From the NCBI GenBank assembly GCA_937942965.1, contig CALDGN010000239.1:1-16358 (forward strand): DNA of 16,358 nucleotides. The letters are read 5' to 3'. This DNA is from an uncultured Acidimicrobiales bacterium (lineage in GTDB: Bacteria > Actinomycetota > Acidimicrobiia > Acidimicrobiales > UBA10347). Both the position numbers and the translations under genes were made by a program. Below are positions 1 through 6,351 of the stretch, piece after piece. A model generated the notes under the pieces. It made no database searches. It was not told where the DNA came from and saw nothing but the letters and a program-made list of their open reading frames with translations. Within the stretch, counting starts at the first letter, position 1; each line of letters starts with the position of its first letter.

Positions 1-1229
1 TGCTCTACTCCAAAGATGGCGGCCTCAAGGTCGTCGCGGCAATCATCATCGCCGTGCTTGCGTTCGTCGCTTCGTACGCCGGCGCTGGCCGGGCCGTCGG
101 GCAGGTTCGCACGAACTACCAGCAAGCGACCGGTGCTGCGAAGAAGAGCCAGACGATCACGTTCATCGCCATCGCGGCGATCGCACTGATCGTTACCCCG
201 ATGATCACCGGCAAGATCACTCAAGAGCTGCTCGCCAACATCGGCATCTTCTTGCTGCTGGCGCTTGGCCTCAACATCGTGGTCGGCCTGGCCGGCATCC
301 TCGACCTTGGCTACGTGGCGTTCTTTGCCGTCGGCGGTTACACCACTGCGGTCCTGACCTCTCCCAACCGAGGCGAGGACTGGCCCGAGTGGTTCCCAAC
401 CATGCCGTGGTGGGGCGCCTTGCTCGTCACCATCGTGGTCGCCGCCCTCGTCGGCTTGTTCATCGGTGCACCGGTGATCCGTATGCGCGGCGACTACCTG
501 GCGATCGTGACCCTCGGCTTCGGTGAGATCATCCGCATCCTGTTCCTGTCGGACTGGCTGAATGGCTACTTCAACGGTGCCCAGGGCATCACGAACGTGC
601 CGGCAGCCGACTTCGGGTTCGCGCAGGTCAAGGGCACCGATCCCCGATCGGTCTTCTACCTGGTGCTCGTGTTCGCCGTGATCTCGATCTACGTGTCGTG
701 GCGCCTCGAACGCAGCCGCCTCGGCCGTGCATGGATGGCGATCCGCGAAGACGAATCCGTCGCCGAAGCTATGGGCATCAACACCGTGAACATGAAGCTG
801 ATGGCCTTCGTCGTCGGCGCCGTGCTCGCCTCGTTCTCGGGAGCGATCTTCGCCGCCAAGGTGGGCTCGATCTTCCCGACCAGCTTCTTGATACTCGTCT
901 CGATCATCATTCTTGTGGTGGTGATCGTGGGCGGTATGGGCAACATCCTTGGCGTCATCGTCGGCGCGGCCGTGCTCATCGGCGTGCTCGGCGGCCCGAA
1001 GCAACCCGGCCTCTTGGCCGAGTTCAGTGAGTACAAGCTGCTCATCTACGGCGCACTGCTCGTCGTGATGATGCTGCAACGACCCGAAGGCCTCGTGCCG
1101 AATGCCCGCCGCAGCCGCGAGCTCCACCAGGACGAGTTCCTGCAGGACGCATGGCTCAAGGGCGAGGTCGACACCGACGACGATGACGGCGACGAACCCG
1201 GTACCGCTGTGGAAGGAGCACTGGCATGA
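1..1229 (+). CDS. livM: Branched-chain amino-acid ABC transporter permease LivM (5' partial)
   Basis: Inner-membrane permease of a LIV-type ABC importer. The reading frame is open from base 3 with no stop, so the true start lies upstream and the gene is cut by the window edge; the GTG at 54 is only the first start codon inside it. The visible protein is a chain of hydrophobic segments. It carries the LivM hallmark region around bases 260-335 (LGLNIVVGLAGILDLGY) and, near 735-780, the cytoplasmic coupling loop AIREDESVAEAMGIN that contacts the ATPases. An extra hydrophobic segment plus a polar linker precedes the usual core, and the C-terminus is an Asp/Glu-rich tail (about 1141-1200). The stop overlaps the livG start by 4 bp (ATGA), so the genes are co-transcribed and probably translationally coupled. 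livH and a periplasmic binding protein would be expected upstream. The family call is secure; substrate specificity within the LIV/urea/amide group cannot be read from the sequence. Confidence 0.93.
   Translation, partial: LYSKDGGLKVVAAIIIAVLAFVASYAGAGRAVGQVRTNYQQATGAAKKSQTITFIAIAAIALIVTPMITGKITQELLANIGIFLLLALGLNIVVGLAGILDLGYVAFFAVGGYTTAVLTSPNRGEDWPEWFPTMPWWGALLVTIVVAALVGLFIGAPVIRMRGDYLAIVTLGFGEIIRILFLSDWLNGYFNGAQGITNVPAADFGFAQVKGTDPRSVFYLVLVFAVISIYVSWRLERSRLGRAWMAIREDESVAEAMGINTVNMKLMAFVVGAVLASFSGAIFAAKVGSIFPTSFLILVSIIILVVVIVGGMGNILGVIVGAAVLIGVLGGPKQPGLLAEFSEYKLLIYGALLVVMMLQRPEGLVPNARRSRELHQDEFLQDAWLKGEVDTDDDDGDEPGTAVEGALA
1211..1218 (+). promoter_or_regulatory. Shine-Dalgarno site of livG
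   Basis: GGAAGGAG lies 7 nt before the livG ATG at 1226, inside the end of livM. It is a near-perfect anti-SD match and decides the start. It contrasts with several genes in this window that have no such site. Confidence 0.85.
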
Positions 1230-2014
1230 GCCATCTGCTTGAGATCGAGGACCTGAGCGTCACCTTCGGTGGCCTCCACGCACTACGCGACCTGAACTTC
1301 CACGTTGACGAAGGTGAAATTGTCGGCGTCATCGGACCGAACGGTGCGGGCAAGACCACGTTCTTCAACATGATCTCCGGCATGGTCACCCCGACCAGCG
1401 GCGACATCCGTTTCGAAGGCGAATCCTTGCTTGGGCTCGACCCGAACCAGGTAACCCAACGAGGCATCGCTCGTACGTTCCAGAACGTGCGCTTGTTCGC
1501 CAACATGACGATCCTCGAGAACGTCATGGTGAGTCAGCACTGCCGCACCAAACAAGGCGTGTGGGGCTCGCTGCTCAACACGGCCGGCTTCCGCAAAGAA
1601 GAACAAGAGATCCGCGAGCACGCCGAAAAGGTGCTCGGGTTCTTCGGAAGCCGCCTTGTCGGTTACCGCCTGCAGCAGACCGCATCGGTGTTGTCCTACG
1701 CCAACCGCCGCCGTCTCGAGATTGCTCGAGCGATGGCGACCAAGCCTCGCCTGATCCTGCTCGACGAGCCGGTGGCGGGCATGAACCCCAAAGAGTCGGC
1801 TGAGCTGACCGAGCTCATCGGCAAGCTTCGCAGCGAATGGGGCTTCACGATCGTGCTCATCGAGCACGACATGAACGTTGTCCGCGACGTCAGCGACCGA
1901 GTCGTCTGTCTTGACCACGGCGAGACCCTCGCCCAGGGCAGCTTCGAAGAAGTCTCGAGCAACCCTGACGTCATCGAGGCCTACCTGGGCCGCCCCTTGG
2001 AGAAGCAGTCATGA
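1226..2014 (+). CDS. livG: Branched-chain amino-acid ABC transporter ATPase LivG
   Basis: Cytoplasmic ATPase, one of two different nucleotide-binding subunits driving the LivHM permease. The 262 aa match the usual LivG length. Walker A GPNGAGKTT lies at residues 37-45, the Q-loop Gln at 86, Walker B LILLDE at 176-181 and the H-loop His at 214. The C-terminal region with EPVAGMNPKE is typical of LivG. The ABC signature, normally LSxGQ, reads LSYAN (156-160): the conserved Gly is Ala and the Gln is Asn. Such drift is tolerated in this subfamily, where the partner ATPase keeps a canonical signature. The start is fixed by a strong ribosome-binding site (GGAAGGAG, 1211-1218) 7 nt upstream of ATG. 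It overlaps livM and livF by 4 bp each. Confidence 0.95.
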   Translation: MSHLLEIEDLSVTFGGLHALRDLNFHVDEGEIVGVIGPNGAGKTTFFNMISGMVTPTSGDIRFEGESLLGLDPNQVTQRGIARTFQNVRLFANMTILENVMVSQHCRTKQGVWGSLLNTAGFRKEEQEIREHAEKVLGFFGSRLVGYRLQQTASVLSYANRRRLEIARAMATKPRLILLDEPVAGMNPKESAELTELIGKLRSEWGFTIVLIEHDMNVVRDVSDRVVCLDHGETLAQGSFEEVSSNPDVIEAYLGRPLEKQS

Positions 2015-2742
2015 GCGACACTCCCCTGCTCGAGTTCCGCAACATCAACACTCACTACGGTGCGGTCCACATTCTCAAGGACGTCAACCTCGCGATCTAT
2101 CCCGGCGAGATGGTCTGCCTGCTCGGCGGTAATGCCAGCGGCAAGTCGACGACCCTCAAGACCCTGCTCGGCATGGTCACGCCCACCTCGGGCGAGGTCG
2201 TGCTCGACGGCGAAGTCGTCAACGACAAGCCAACGAGCTACCGGGTTGAGCGAGGCGTCACGATGGTTCCCGAGAACCGTCGCTTGTTCAAGCGCCTTTC
2301 GGTGCTCGAGAACCTGCAGCTCGGTGCGTACCTGCGCAACGACAAGGACGGCATCGAGAGCGACCTCGAGCGCATCTACTCGATGTTCCCTCGGGTCAAG
2401 GAGCGCTTGAGCCAGCGTGCCGGCACGTTGTCCGGTGGCGAGCAGCAGATGGTCGCCATGGGCCGCGCCTTGATGGCGAGCCCTCGCGTGCTGCTGATGG
2501 ATGAGCCCTCGATGGGTCTTGCGCCCGCGTTGGTGCAGACCAACTTCGAGCTGATTCAGCAGATCCACGAAGAGGGCATCGCAATCTTCATGGTGGAGCA
2601 GAACGCCAACATGGCGCTTTCGATCGCCGACCGTGGCTGGGTCCTGCAAACCGGGCGTGTGGTGCTCGACGACACCGCTGACGCGCTGTTGCAGAACCCT
2701 GATCTGCGCAAGTCGTACCTGGGCGAAGCAACCAGCCACTAA
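2011..2742 (+). CDS. livF: Branched-chain amino-acid ABC transporter ATPase LivF
   Basis: Second ATPase of the LIV importer, 243 aa, a normal LivF length. Walker A is GGNASGKST (residues 39-47), where most LivF proteins have GxNGAGKT; the Gly, Lys and Ser/Thr that bind phosphate are all kept. The canonical signature LSGGE is at 140-144, Walker B LLMDE at 161-165, and the LivF-specific EPSMGLAP and VEQNA (195-199, Gln instead of the H-loop His) follow. GGAG at 1999-2002, 8 nt upstream of ATG, supports the start. The ATG overlaps the livG stop (ATGA). It is the last gene of the operon, followed by a hairpin at 2752-2787. Pairing with LivG, whose signature is degenerate, would give a heterodimer with one canonical composite site. 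Confidence 0.95.
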   Translation: MSDTPLLEFRNINTHYGAVHILKDVNLAIYPGEMVCLLGGNASGKSTTLKTLLGMVTPTSGEVVLDGEVVNDKPTSYRVERGVTMVPENRRLFKRLSVLENLQLGAYLRNDKDGIESDLERIYSMFPRVKERLSQRAGTLSGGEQQMVAMGRALMASPRVLLMDEPSMGLAPALVQTNFELIQQIHEEGIAIFMVEQNANMALSIADRGWVLQTGRVVLDDTADALLQNPDLRKSYLGEATSH

Positions 2743-2751
2743 CCCATATGT

Positions 2752-2787
2752 CGCGACTCTCGGGCCAAACGGCCTACGGGGGTCGCG
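2752..2787 (+). terminator. Hairpin downstream of the liv operon, possible terminator
   Basis: CGCGAC (2752-2757) is complementary to GTCGCG (2782-2787), and inside it GGCC (2763-2766) pairs with GGCC (2771-2774) around an AAAC loop. It starts 10 bp after the livF stop. There is no T-run after it, so it would be a non-canonical terminator or simply an mRNA-stabilising 3' hairpin. Confidence 0.45.
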
Positions 2788-2821
2788 TCATAGTGCATCC
2801 GACTCAATCCGTCTCGCGTTC

Positions 2822-2839
2822 CGTGCCGGGACCGGCACG
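2822..2839. repeat. Inverted repeat just upstream of the first AhpD-like gene
   Basis: CGTGCCGG and CCGGCACG form a perfect 8-bp inverted repeat separated by 2 bp, ending 8 bp before the ATG at 2848. It could be an operator for a dimeric regulator, or an RNA hairpin (7-bp stem, GGAC loop) in the leader. No regulator family is recognised. The second AhpD-like gene also has an inverted repeat at its start, of different sequence. Confidence 0.5.
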
Positions 2840-2847
2840 ATAAGTGG

Positions 2848-3906
2848 ATGTCAGCGACCGATACTCACGAGGGCTTCTGGCCCAACGTTGCCGCTCCAAC
2901 CGGCCCGCCTGCGGCCATCGAAGCCGGAGCCCAGCCGATCGCACTTGAGGCCGCGCCTCAGCCCATGGCGCTCGAGGCTGCCCCGACGATCGCTGCGATT
3001 GAAGCCGGACCGAGTGAGGTCGTCGAGGACGCCCCGGTAGAAGAGCTGTCTGTTGACGCAGTGACCGCTGTGACGCCGCTCGAAGCTGCCGTTGCCGCCG
3101 CCGATGAGCACGCAGAAGCGCTCGCCGCGACGACCGACGAGACGCCAGACACCGAAGCCGCAATCGCCGAGGCCCCAGACGCCGAAGCCCCAGACACCGA
3201 AGCCCCAGGCGCCGAAACATCCGCCGCGCCGCCCGTTGACCCAGAACCAGCAGAGATTCAGGACATTGAGCCTGCGACCGAGGTCATCACCGACCTCGCA
3301 GCGGAACTCGACGACGACCAGCGCGTTGCGATGGAAGACGTCATCGATCTCGAAGACTTCGGCGCCGACCCCATCGAGACTGGCGTCGATACCGCGCAGC
3401 TCGACCACCTCCCCATCGTTGAGAGCGCCGCCCTCGGCGGCGGCAACCTCGATGCAGTGCGAGCCGCCCACCCACGGACCCTCGCTGCACATCGCGAACT
3501 CGAGGCCGCAGTGATGACGGGCACCGACAGCCTGAGCGAGTTCGACCGCACCCTTATGGGCCTCATCGTGGCTATCGAGAACCGCTCCGGATACTGGCAG
3601 GTCCACCTGCGCCGCCGGCTCGAACGCTGGACCACTATCGAAGAGATCGATGCACTCGCTCAGGACTGGACCAAGGCCGGTCTCGCCGTCCGCGAGCGCG
3701 CGATGCTTGCCTTTGCGGTCAAGCTCACGCTCGTGCCGGGCCAGATGAACGAACAAGACGCACGGTTGTTGAACTCTGTCGGCTTCGACGAGCGGGACCT
3801 CCTCGAAATCGTCGACGTCATTGCGTACTGGGGTTTCGCGACTCGCGTCGCCGAAGGCCTCGGCGTCTTTGTTGAGCCCTGGCTCACGGACGACGCAACC
3901 GTCTGA
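2848..3906 (+). CDS. AhpD/CMD-like pseudoenzyme with long acidic N-terminal extension
   Basis: A 352-aa protein. Residues about 183-350 align along their whole length with the neighbouring selenoprotein (LAAH..L, AIEN..GYW.VH, AFAVKLT..PG.M, DLLEIVDVIAYWGFATRVAEGLG), so it belongs to the alkylhydroperoxidase-D/carboxymuconolactone decarboxylase-like fold. None of the catalytic positions survives: the proton-relay Glu is Thr235, the first Cys is Ser247, the Cys/Sec position is Trp250 and the second His of the HH pair is Leu254. It should therefore lack peroxidase or disulfide-reductase activity. Residues 1-180 are low-complexity, rich in Ala, Glu and Pro, with pentapeptide repeats at 3145-3219, probably disordered and strongly acidic; there is no signal peptide or membrane segment. 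AhpD proteins oligomerise, so a role as scaffold or regulator of the downstream paralog is possible (inference). ATG 2848 is the only good start; no Shine-Dalgarno site precedes it. Confidence 0.8.
   Translation: MSATDTHEGFWPNVAAPTGPPAAIEAGAQPIALEAAPQPMALEAAPTIAAIEAGPSEVVEDAPVEELSVDAVTAVTPLEAAVAAADEHAEALAATTDETPDTEAAIAEAPDAEAPDTEAPGAETSAAPPVDPEPAEIQDIEPATEVITDLAAELDDDQRVAMEDVIDLEDFGADPIETGVDTAQLDHLPIVESAALGGGNLDAVRAAHPRTLAAHRELEAAVMTGTDSLSEFDRTLMGLIVAIENRSGYWQVHLRRRLERWTTIEEIDALAQDWTKAGLAVRERAMLAFAVKLTLVPGQMNEQDARLLNSVGFDERDLLEIVDVIAYWGFATRVAEGLGVFVEPWLTDDATV
3145..3219 (+). repeat. Five tandem 15-bp repeats encoding Pro-Asp-Thr/Ala-Glu-Ala units
   Basis: Five consecutive 15-bp units (consensus ccagacaccgaagcc) encode PDTEA, AIAEA, PDAEA, PDTEA and PGAET within the N-terminal extension of the AhpD-like pseudoenzyme. 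The repeats are close at nucleotide level, pointing to recent slippage or unequal exchange. Copy number may vary between strains. Confidence 0.75.
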
Positions 3907-3951
3907 CGCACGAGCCCGACGCGGCCAATCTCGCACGTACCCCAGAGACTG

Positions 3952-3966
3952 TGCGACCCTGTCGCA
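3952..3966. repeat. Inverted repeat abutting the selenoprotein start codon
   Basis: TGCGAC (3952-3957), CCT, GTCGCA (3961-3966) form a perfect 6-bp inverted repeat that ends directly before ATG 3967. There is no Shine-Dalgarno sequence. The stretch also contains GACCCT followed by 6 nt and then ATG, the same spacing as the TACCCT-N6-ATG of ftsH, so it may instead be a leaderless -10 box. Operator, initiation-region hairpin and promoter readings remain open. Confidence 0.4.
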
Positions 3967-4527
3967 ATGGCCCACATCGCAACCGTTCCTGATGAGGACT
4001 GGTCCGACAACACCGCCCTTGCCGAGCTCTACGGACAAGTCGTCGACCCGACCTATGGACGGGTCGACAACATCATGTCGATCCACTCCCTCAACCCCCG
4101 AGGGCTCGCTGCGCACCAAGGCCTCTACGCATCAGCGATGGCCGGAACTGCAACCTTGCGCAAGGTTGAACGCGAGCTGATTGCGCTCGTGGTCAGCCTC
4201 GAAAACCACTGCCATTATTGAGTGACCCACCATCGGCGCGGTCTGCGCCGCCTGCTCAAAGACGATGCGCTGCTGGCCGAGGTCGAGGCTGACTGGCGGG
4301 CTGCTGCACTGTCTGCGCCACGAGCGGCGATGCTGACTTTTGCGGTGAAGCTCACCCACAACCCGGGGTCGATGGATCACCACGACACCGAGCGACTACG
4401 TCAACAAGGATTCTCGGACCGAGACATTCTCGACATCGTTGAGGTCACGGCCTACTACGCGTATGCAAACCGCATCGCAGATGGGCTCGGCATCGCGACC
4501 GAGTCCTGGATACCCGACGACCAGTAA
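3967..4527 (+). CDS. AhpD-like selenoprotein, C-x-x-Sec active site (in-frame TGA at 4219)
   Basis: A 186-residue AhpD/carboxymuconolactone decarboxylase-like protein if the TGA at 4219-4221 is read as selenocysteine (residue 85). The family motif is C-x-x-C followed by His-His. Here the frame gives E70 ... C82-H-Y-Sec85-V-T-H88-H89. Relative to the catalytic set known for M. tuberculosis AhpD (Glu118, Cys130, Cys133, His137), the spacings fit exactly: Glu 12 before the first Cys, and His 4 after the second Cys position. The same frame stays open for 101 codons after TGA and continues the domain (AVKLTHNPGSMD, DILDIVEVTAYYAYANRIADGLG), matching the upstream paralog throughout. A SECIS-like hairpin follows the TGA. 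The likely role is a cytosolic selenol/thiol peroxidase or disulfide reductase; the substrate is unknown. Conventional gene callers would split this into an 84-aa fragment and a 101-aa GTG-start ORF (4222). A sequencing error or a true nonsense mutation are the alternatives. The stop lies 1 bp from the convergent aconitase X gene. Confidence 0.92.
4219..4221 (+). other. Selenocysteine codon (UGA recoding site)
   Basis: The in-frame TGA replaces the resolving cysteine of the AhpD CxxC motif, the typical Cys/Sec exchange position of a redox enzyme. Codons on both sides encode conserved family residues. Confidence 0.9.
4234..4250 (+). promoter_or_regulatory. Bacterial SECIS hairpin
   Basis: CGGCGC (4234-4239) pairs with GCGCCG (4245-4250) around the 5-nt loop GGTCT (4240-4244), a 6-bp perfect stem inside the coding sequence. 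Exactly 18 nt separate the TGA from the loop. From memory, the E. coli fdhF SECIS has the same GGUCU loop at the same 18-nt distance, with CAUCGG shortly before it (here CATCGG, 4231-4236) and Gly-Leu encoded by the loop codons in both. SelB recognises the loop guanines. The bulged U of the E. coli stem is not evident here. Confidence 0.85.
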
Positions 4528-4528
4528 C

Positions 4529-4948
4529 TCACCTATCGATGCGGATCTGACCATCGACGGAAATCGAGATCTGGGCTGCGCTCGCACACGCAGCAAAGGT
4601 TGCTTCGTCGACCTCGACAATCGGAAGCGGCCGGCCATAGAGCTCGTCGGCCACGATCGCCCCGGTCGACAGGATCTCGTCGGACACGCGCACGACGAGA
4701 GCGCCGGGCGAGGTGCCAGCACGAGCCGACTCAGCAATCACGGAACTGGCTGAGCTGGAGCCGCGACCACTTGCCATCACGACCACAGCGCCGGTGAGGT
4801 TGACCCCGTGTTGGGGATGGTGGACATCGATCACAAGACCCGTGGACGAGTCAAAGCCGCCCCAGAAGCTGAGCGGTTCGTCGAGCACAACCACTGGCCC
4901 TTCGGCCCGCCCCGCGACCACCACTCGCTCCGCGATGTGCTCACTCAT
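4529..4948 (-). CDS. Aconitase X, small (swivel) subunit
   Basis: A 139-aa swivel-domain subunit (DUF126 type) of a two-subunit aconitase X. The family fingerprint is present: LSFWGGFDSSTG (residues 27-37), where substrate and the large subunit meet, then the glycine/serine loop SGRGSSSAS (60-68) carrying the serine expected to act as catalytic base, and the ADELYGRP strand (100-107). Its ATG overlaps the stop of the large subunit by 4 bp (ATGA), so the two are translated together in stoichiometric amounts. Its TGA stop lies 1 bp from the stop of the convergent selenoprotein gene, leaving no room for a terminator. Characterised bacterial relatives dehydrate cis-3-hydroxy-L-proline; archaeal ones dehydrate mevalonate 5-phosphate. 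Confidence 0.9.
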   Translation of the reverse strand: MSEHIAERVVVAGRAEGPVVVLDEPLSFWGGFDSSTGLVIDVHHPQHGVNLTGAVVVMASGRGSSSASSVIAESARAGTSPGALVVRVSDEILSTGAIVADELYGRPLPIVEVDEATFAACASAAQISISVDGQIRIDR

Positions 4949-6219
4949 CGTGGGTCATCCCACCATGCGGCGGTTCGGCGCACGACCGCTCCGGCGACTG
5001 CGGACTCGACGCAGTCCTCGATCGGGGCGAGCGCTGCTTCGACGTCGACATTGCCGGGCGCATAGTGGGCCCACTTGGCCGAGTCCGTAAGTGCGAGACC
5101 TTCGAACGGATCCATGACAGGCGTGATGTAGGTGCAGGTGTCTTGCACGACTCGTACGCCGGCTTCGAGCAGATCGTCAGCCCAACCGCGGAGCTGCACC
5201 TCGTGCCAAACCGACCTCGAGGTGTTCACATAGAGCGCGACCTTCGGATGCGCGTGGCGGCCGTCGAGCAGGGCGTGCAACCGTTCGAACTCAGCGACGC
5301 TGTAGTGCGGTGTTCCGAGACACACGGCGCCGAGCCGCTGACCGGCTTGCGGCGCCAATCGACCGTTGGCAGCGCGAAGCATCTCCGCGGTGATCGTCGC
5401 CGTGCGGGTTGGGGGTCGACCCTGCAATGCTGCTTCGAGCGTCGGGGCCTCGGGCGTTGAACCGACGGCGTGGAACATGCCGACGCCGCCAGACGAAGCC
5501 GCCGAGGCGCCCAGGGCCTTGAGTCGGTACTCGGGTTGAGCCTCAGGAAGCCCGACGATGACAGGAATCTCGACCCCGCAGTCCGCACCAACGAGATAGC
5601 CCAGCACCGGAGCGAGGGCATCGGAATCGATGAGCTCAGGACGCAGATCACCGAGCTCGTACACGACACTCCCCCGCCGAGCTTCATCGAGGTGCAAGCC
5701 AGCCGCTGGCGCCCGCCCAGTCAGAGCCGCACAAATGTCGATGAAGTCGCCGTACCGGTGCGTCCGGGCGCCGAGCACCGAGTTCGCAAAAACGATCGCA
5801 TTCGATTCGGCCCAGGCCACATGCTCACCAAATCCGGGTCGACGGTCGAGCTGGTACGGGGCGCAGGTCCAGGTCGGTGCGCACCCCAGCGCCACGTAAC
5901 CGTCCATCAACCGTCGAGCGTCAGCCTCGAATTCGGCCGATCCACGGAAGCGACCCGGCTCGACCAAATCGAGCGACGAGACGTTGAGCGTTGATGGCAC
6001 GGCGACGGTTGCGCCATCAGCGCCGAGCCGTTCGACGAAATCGATGCCAGACGGCCCGTGGTACAGACACGAGTCGATGTGAGCGCCGCTGATATCGAGC
6101 AGCGCCTCGGCCCCCATGGCCTCGGCCACTCGCACGACGACACGCATCGCCAACGCAATTCCGCTACCGCGGCCGCCACCAAGCAATTCACGGTCCTTTG
6201 GCTCGAGCGACACAGCCAC
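4945..6219 (-). CDS. Aconitase X, large catalytic subunit (possible cis-3-hydroxy-L-proline dehydratase)
   Basis: A 424-aa DUF521-type subunit holding the iron-sulfur site. Visible family motifs are HIDSCLYHG (47-55), VPSTLNVSSLDL (75-85), the cysteine block GCAPTWTCAPYQ (112-123), VCLGTPHYSVAEF (299-311), DTCTYITPV (360-368) and the C-terminal TDSAKWAHYAPGN (378-390). Cys113, Cys119, Cys300 and Cys362 are candidates for cluster ligation or catalysis. The subunits are separate, so this is the two-polypeptide aconitase X form. In a bacterium the likeliest reaction is dehydration of cis-3-hydroxy-L-proline to a pyrroline carboxylate, but no proline racemase, pyrroline reductase or hydroxyproline transporter is in the window. 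Hence the substrate is an inference. The GTG start is supported by TAGGTT-N6-GTG (6226-6231), a leaderless arrangement without Shine-Dalgarno. Confidence 0.9.
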   Translation of the reverse strand: MAVSLEPKDRELLGGGRGSGIALAMRVVVRVAEAMGAEALLDISGAHIDSCLYHGPSGIDFVERLGADGATVAVPSTLNVSSLDLVEPGRFRGSAEFEADARRLMDGYVALGCAPTWTCAPYQLDRRPGFGEHVAWAESNAIVFANSVLGARTHRYGDFIDICAALTGRAPAAGLHLDEARRGSVVYELGDLRPELIDSDALAPVLGYLVGADCGVEIPVIVGLPEAQPEYRLKALGASAASSGGVGMFHAVGSTPEAPTLEAALQGRPPTRTATITAEMLRAANGRLAPQAGQRLGAVCLGTPHYSVAEFERLHALLDGRHAHPKVALYVNTSRSVWHEVQLRGWADDLLEAGVRVVQDTCTYITPVMDPFEGLALTDSAKWAHYAPGNVDVEAALAPIEDCVESAVAGAVVRRTAAWWDDPR

Positions 6220-6225
6220 AGGGTG

Positions 6226-6231
6226 AACCTA
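6226..6231 (-). promoter_or_regulatory. Candidate -10 box of the aconitase X operon, leaderless
   Basis: On the minus strand TAGGTT is followed by 6 nt (CACCCT) and then the GTG start at 6219. TANNNT at this distance places transcription start at or next to the start codon. No convincing -35 box is visible. Confidence 0.5.
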
Positions 6232-6351
6232 GTGCGCAGCGTCGTCGCACTTGGGCCGATCGGCTCAGGTGCGTGCGGCTAGGTAGCCCGGAGCGACTGT
6301 GGCTCAGGCGGAGTGGCCAGGTGCCGAAGAAGTGACCATGGAGCAGACCCG

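Noticed and set aside
1981..2739. 252-aa minus-strand frame opposite livF
   Set aside because: Antisense shadow of a well-supported gene, His/Gln/Leu-rich with no recognisable domain.
2851..4119. 422-aa open frame on the minus strand across the AhpD-like genes
   Set aside because: Mirror of the coding strand in GC-rich DNA: its composition is odd (Gly/Trp/Arg repeats opposite the Pro/Glu repeats) and it resembles no family.
4222..4527. Separate 101-aa gene starting at GTG 4222
   Set aside because: It begins on the codon after the TGA, in the same frame, in the middle of the AhpD active-site helix, without a ribosome-binding site. It is the C-terminal part of the selenoprotein.
3967..4527. 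AhpD-like pseudogene with a nonsense mutation
   Set aside because: The TGA sits at the one position where Sec replaces Cys in this family, a SECIS-type hairpin follows at a suitable distance, and no other decay is seen in the frame.
6313..6351. Upstream GTG start for the GGDEF-EAL protein
   Set aside because: It would add MARCRRSDHGADP without a ribosome-binding site; the GTG at 6352 has GGAG at 8 nt and gives a normal N-terminus before TM1.
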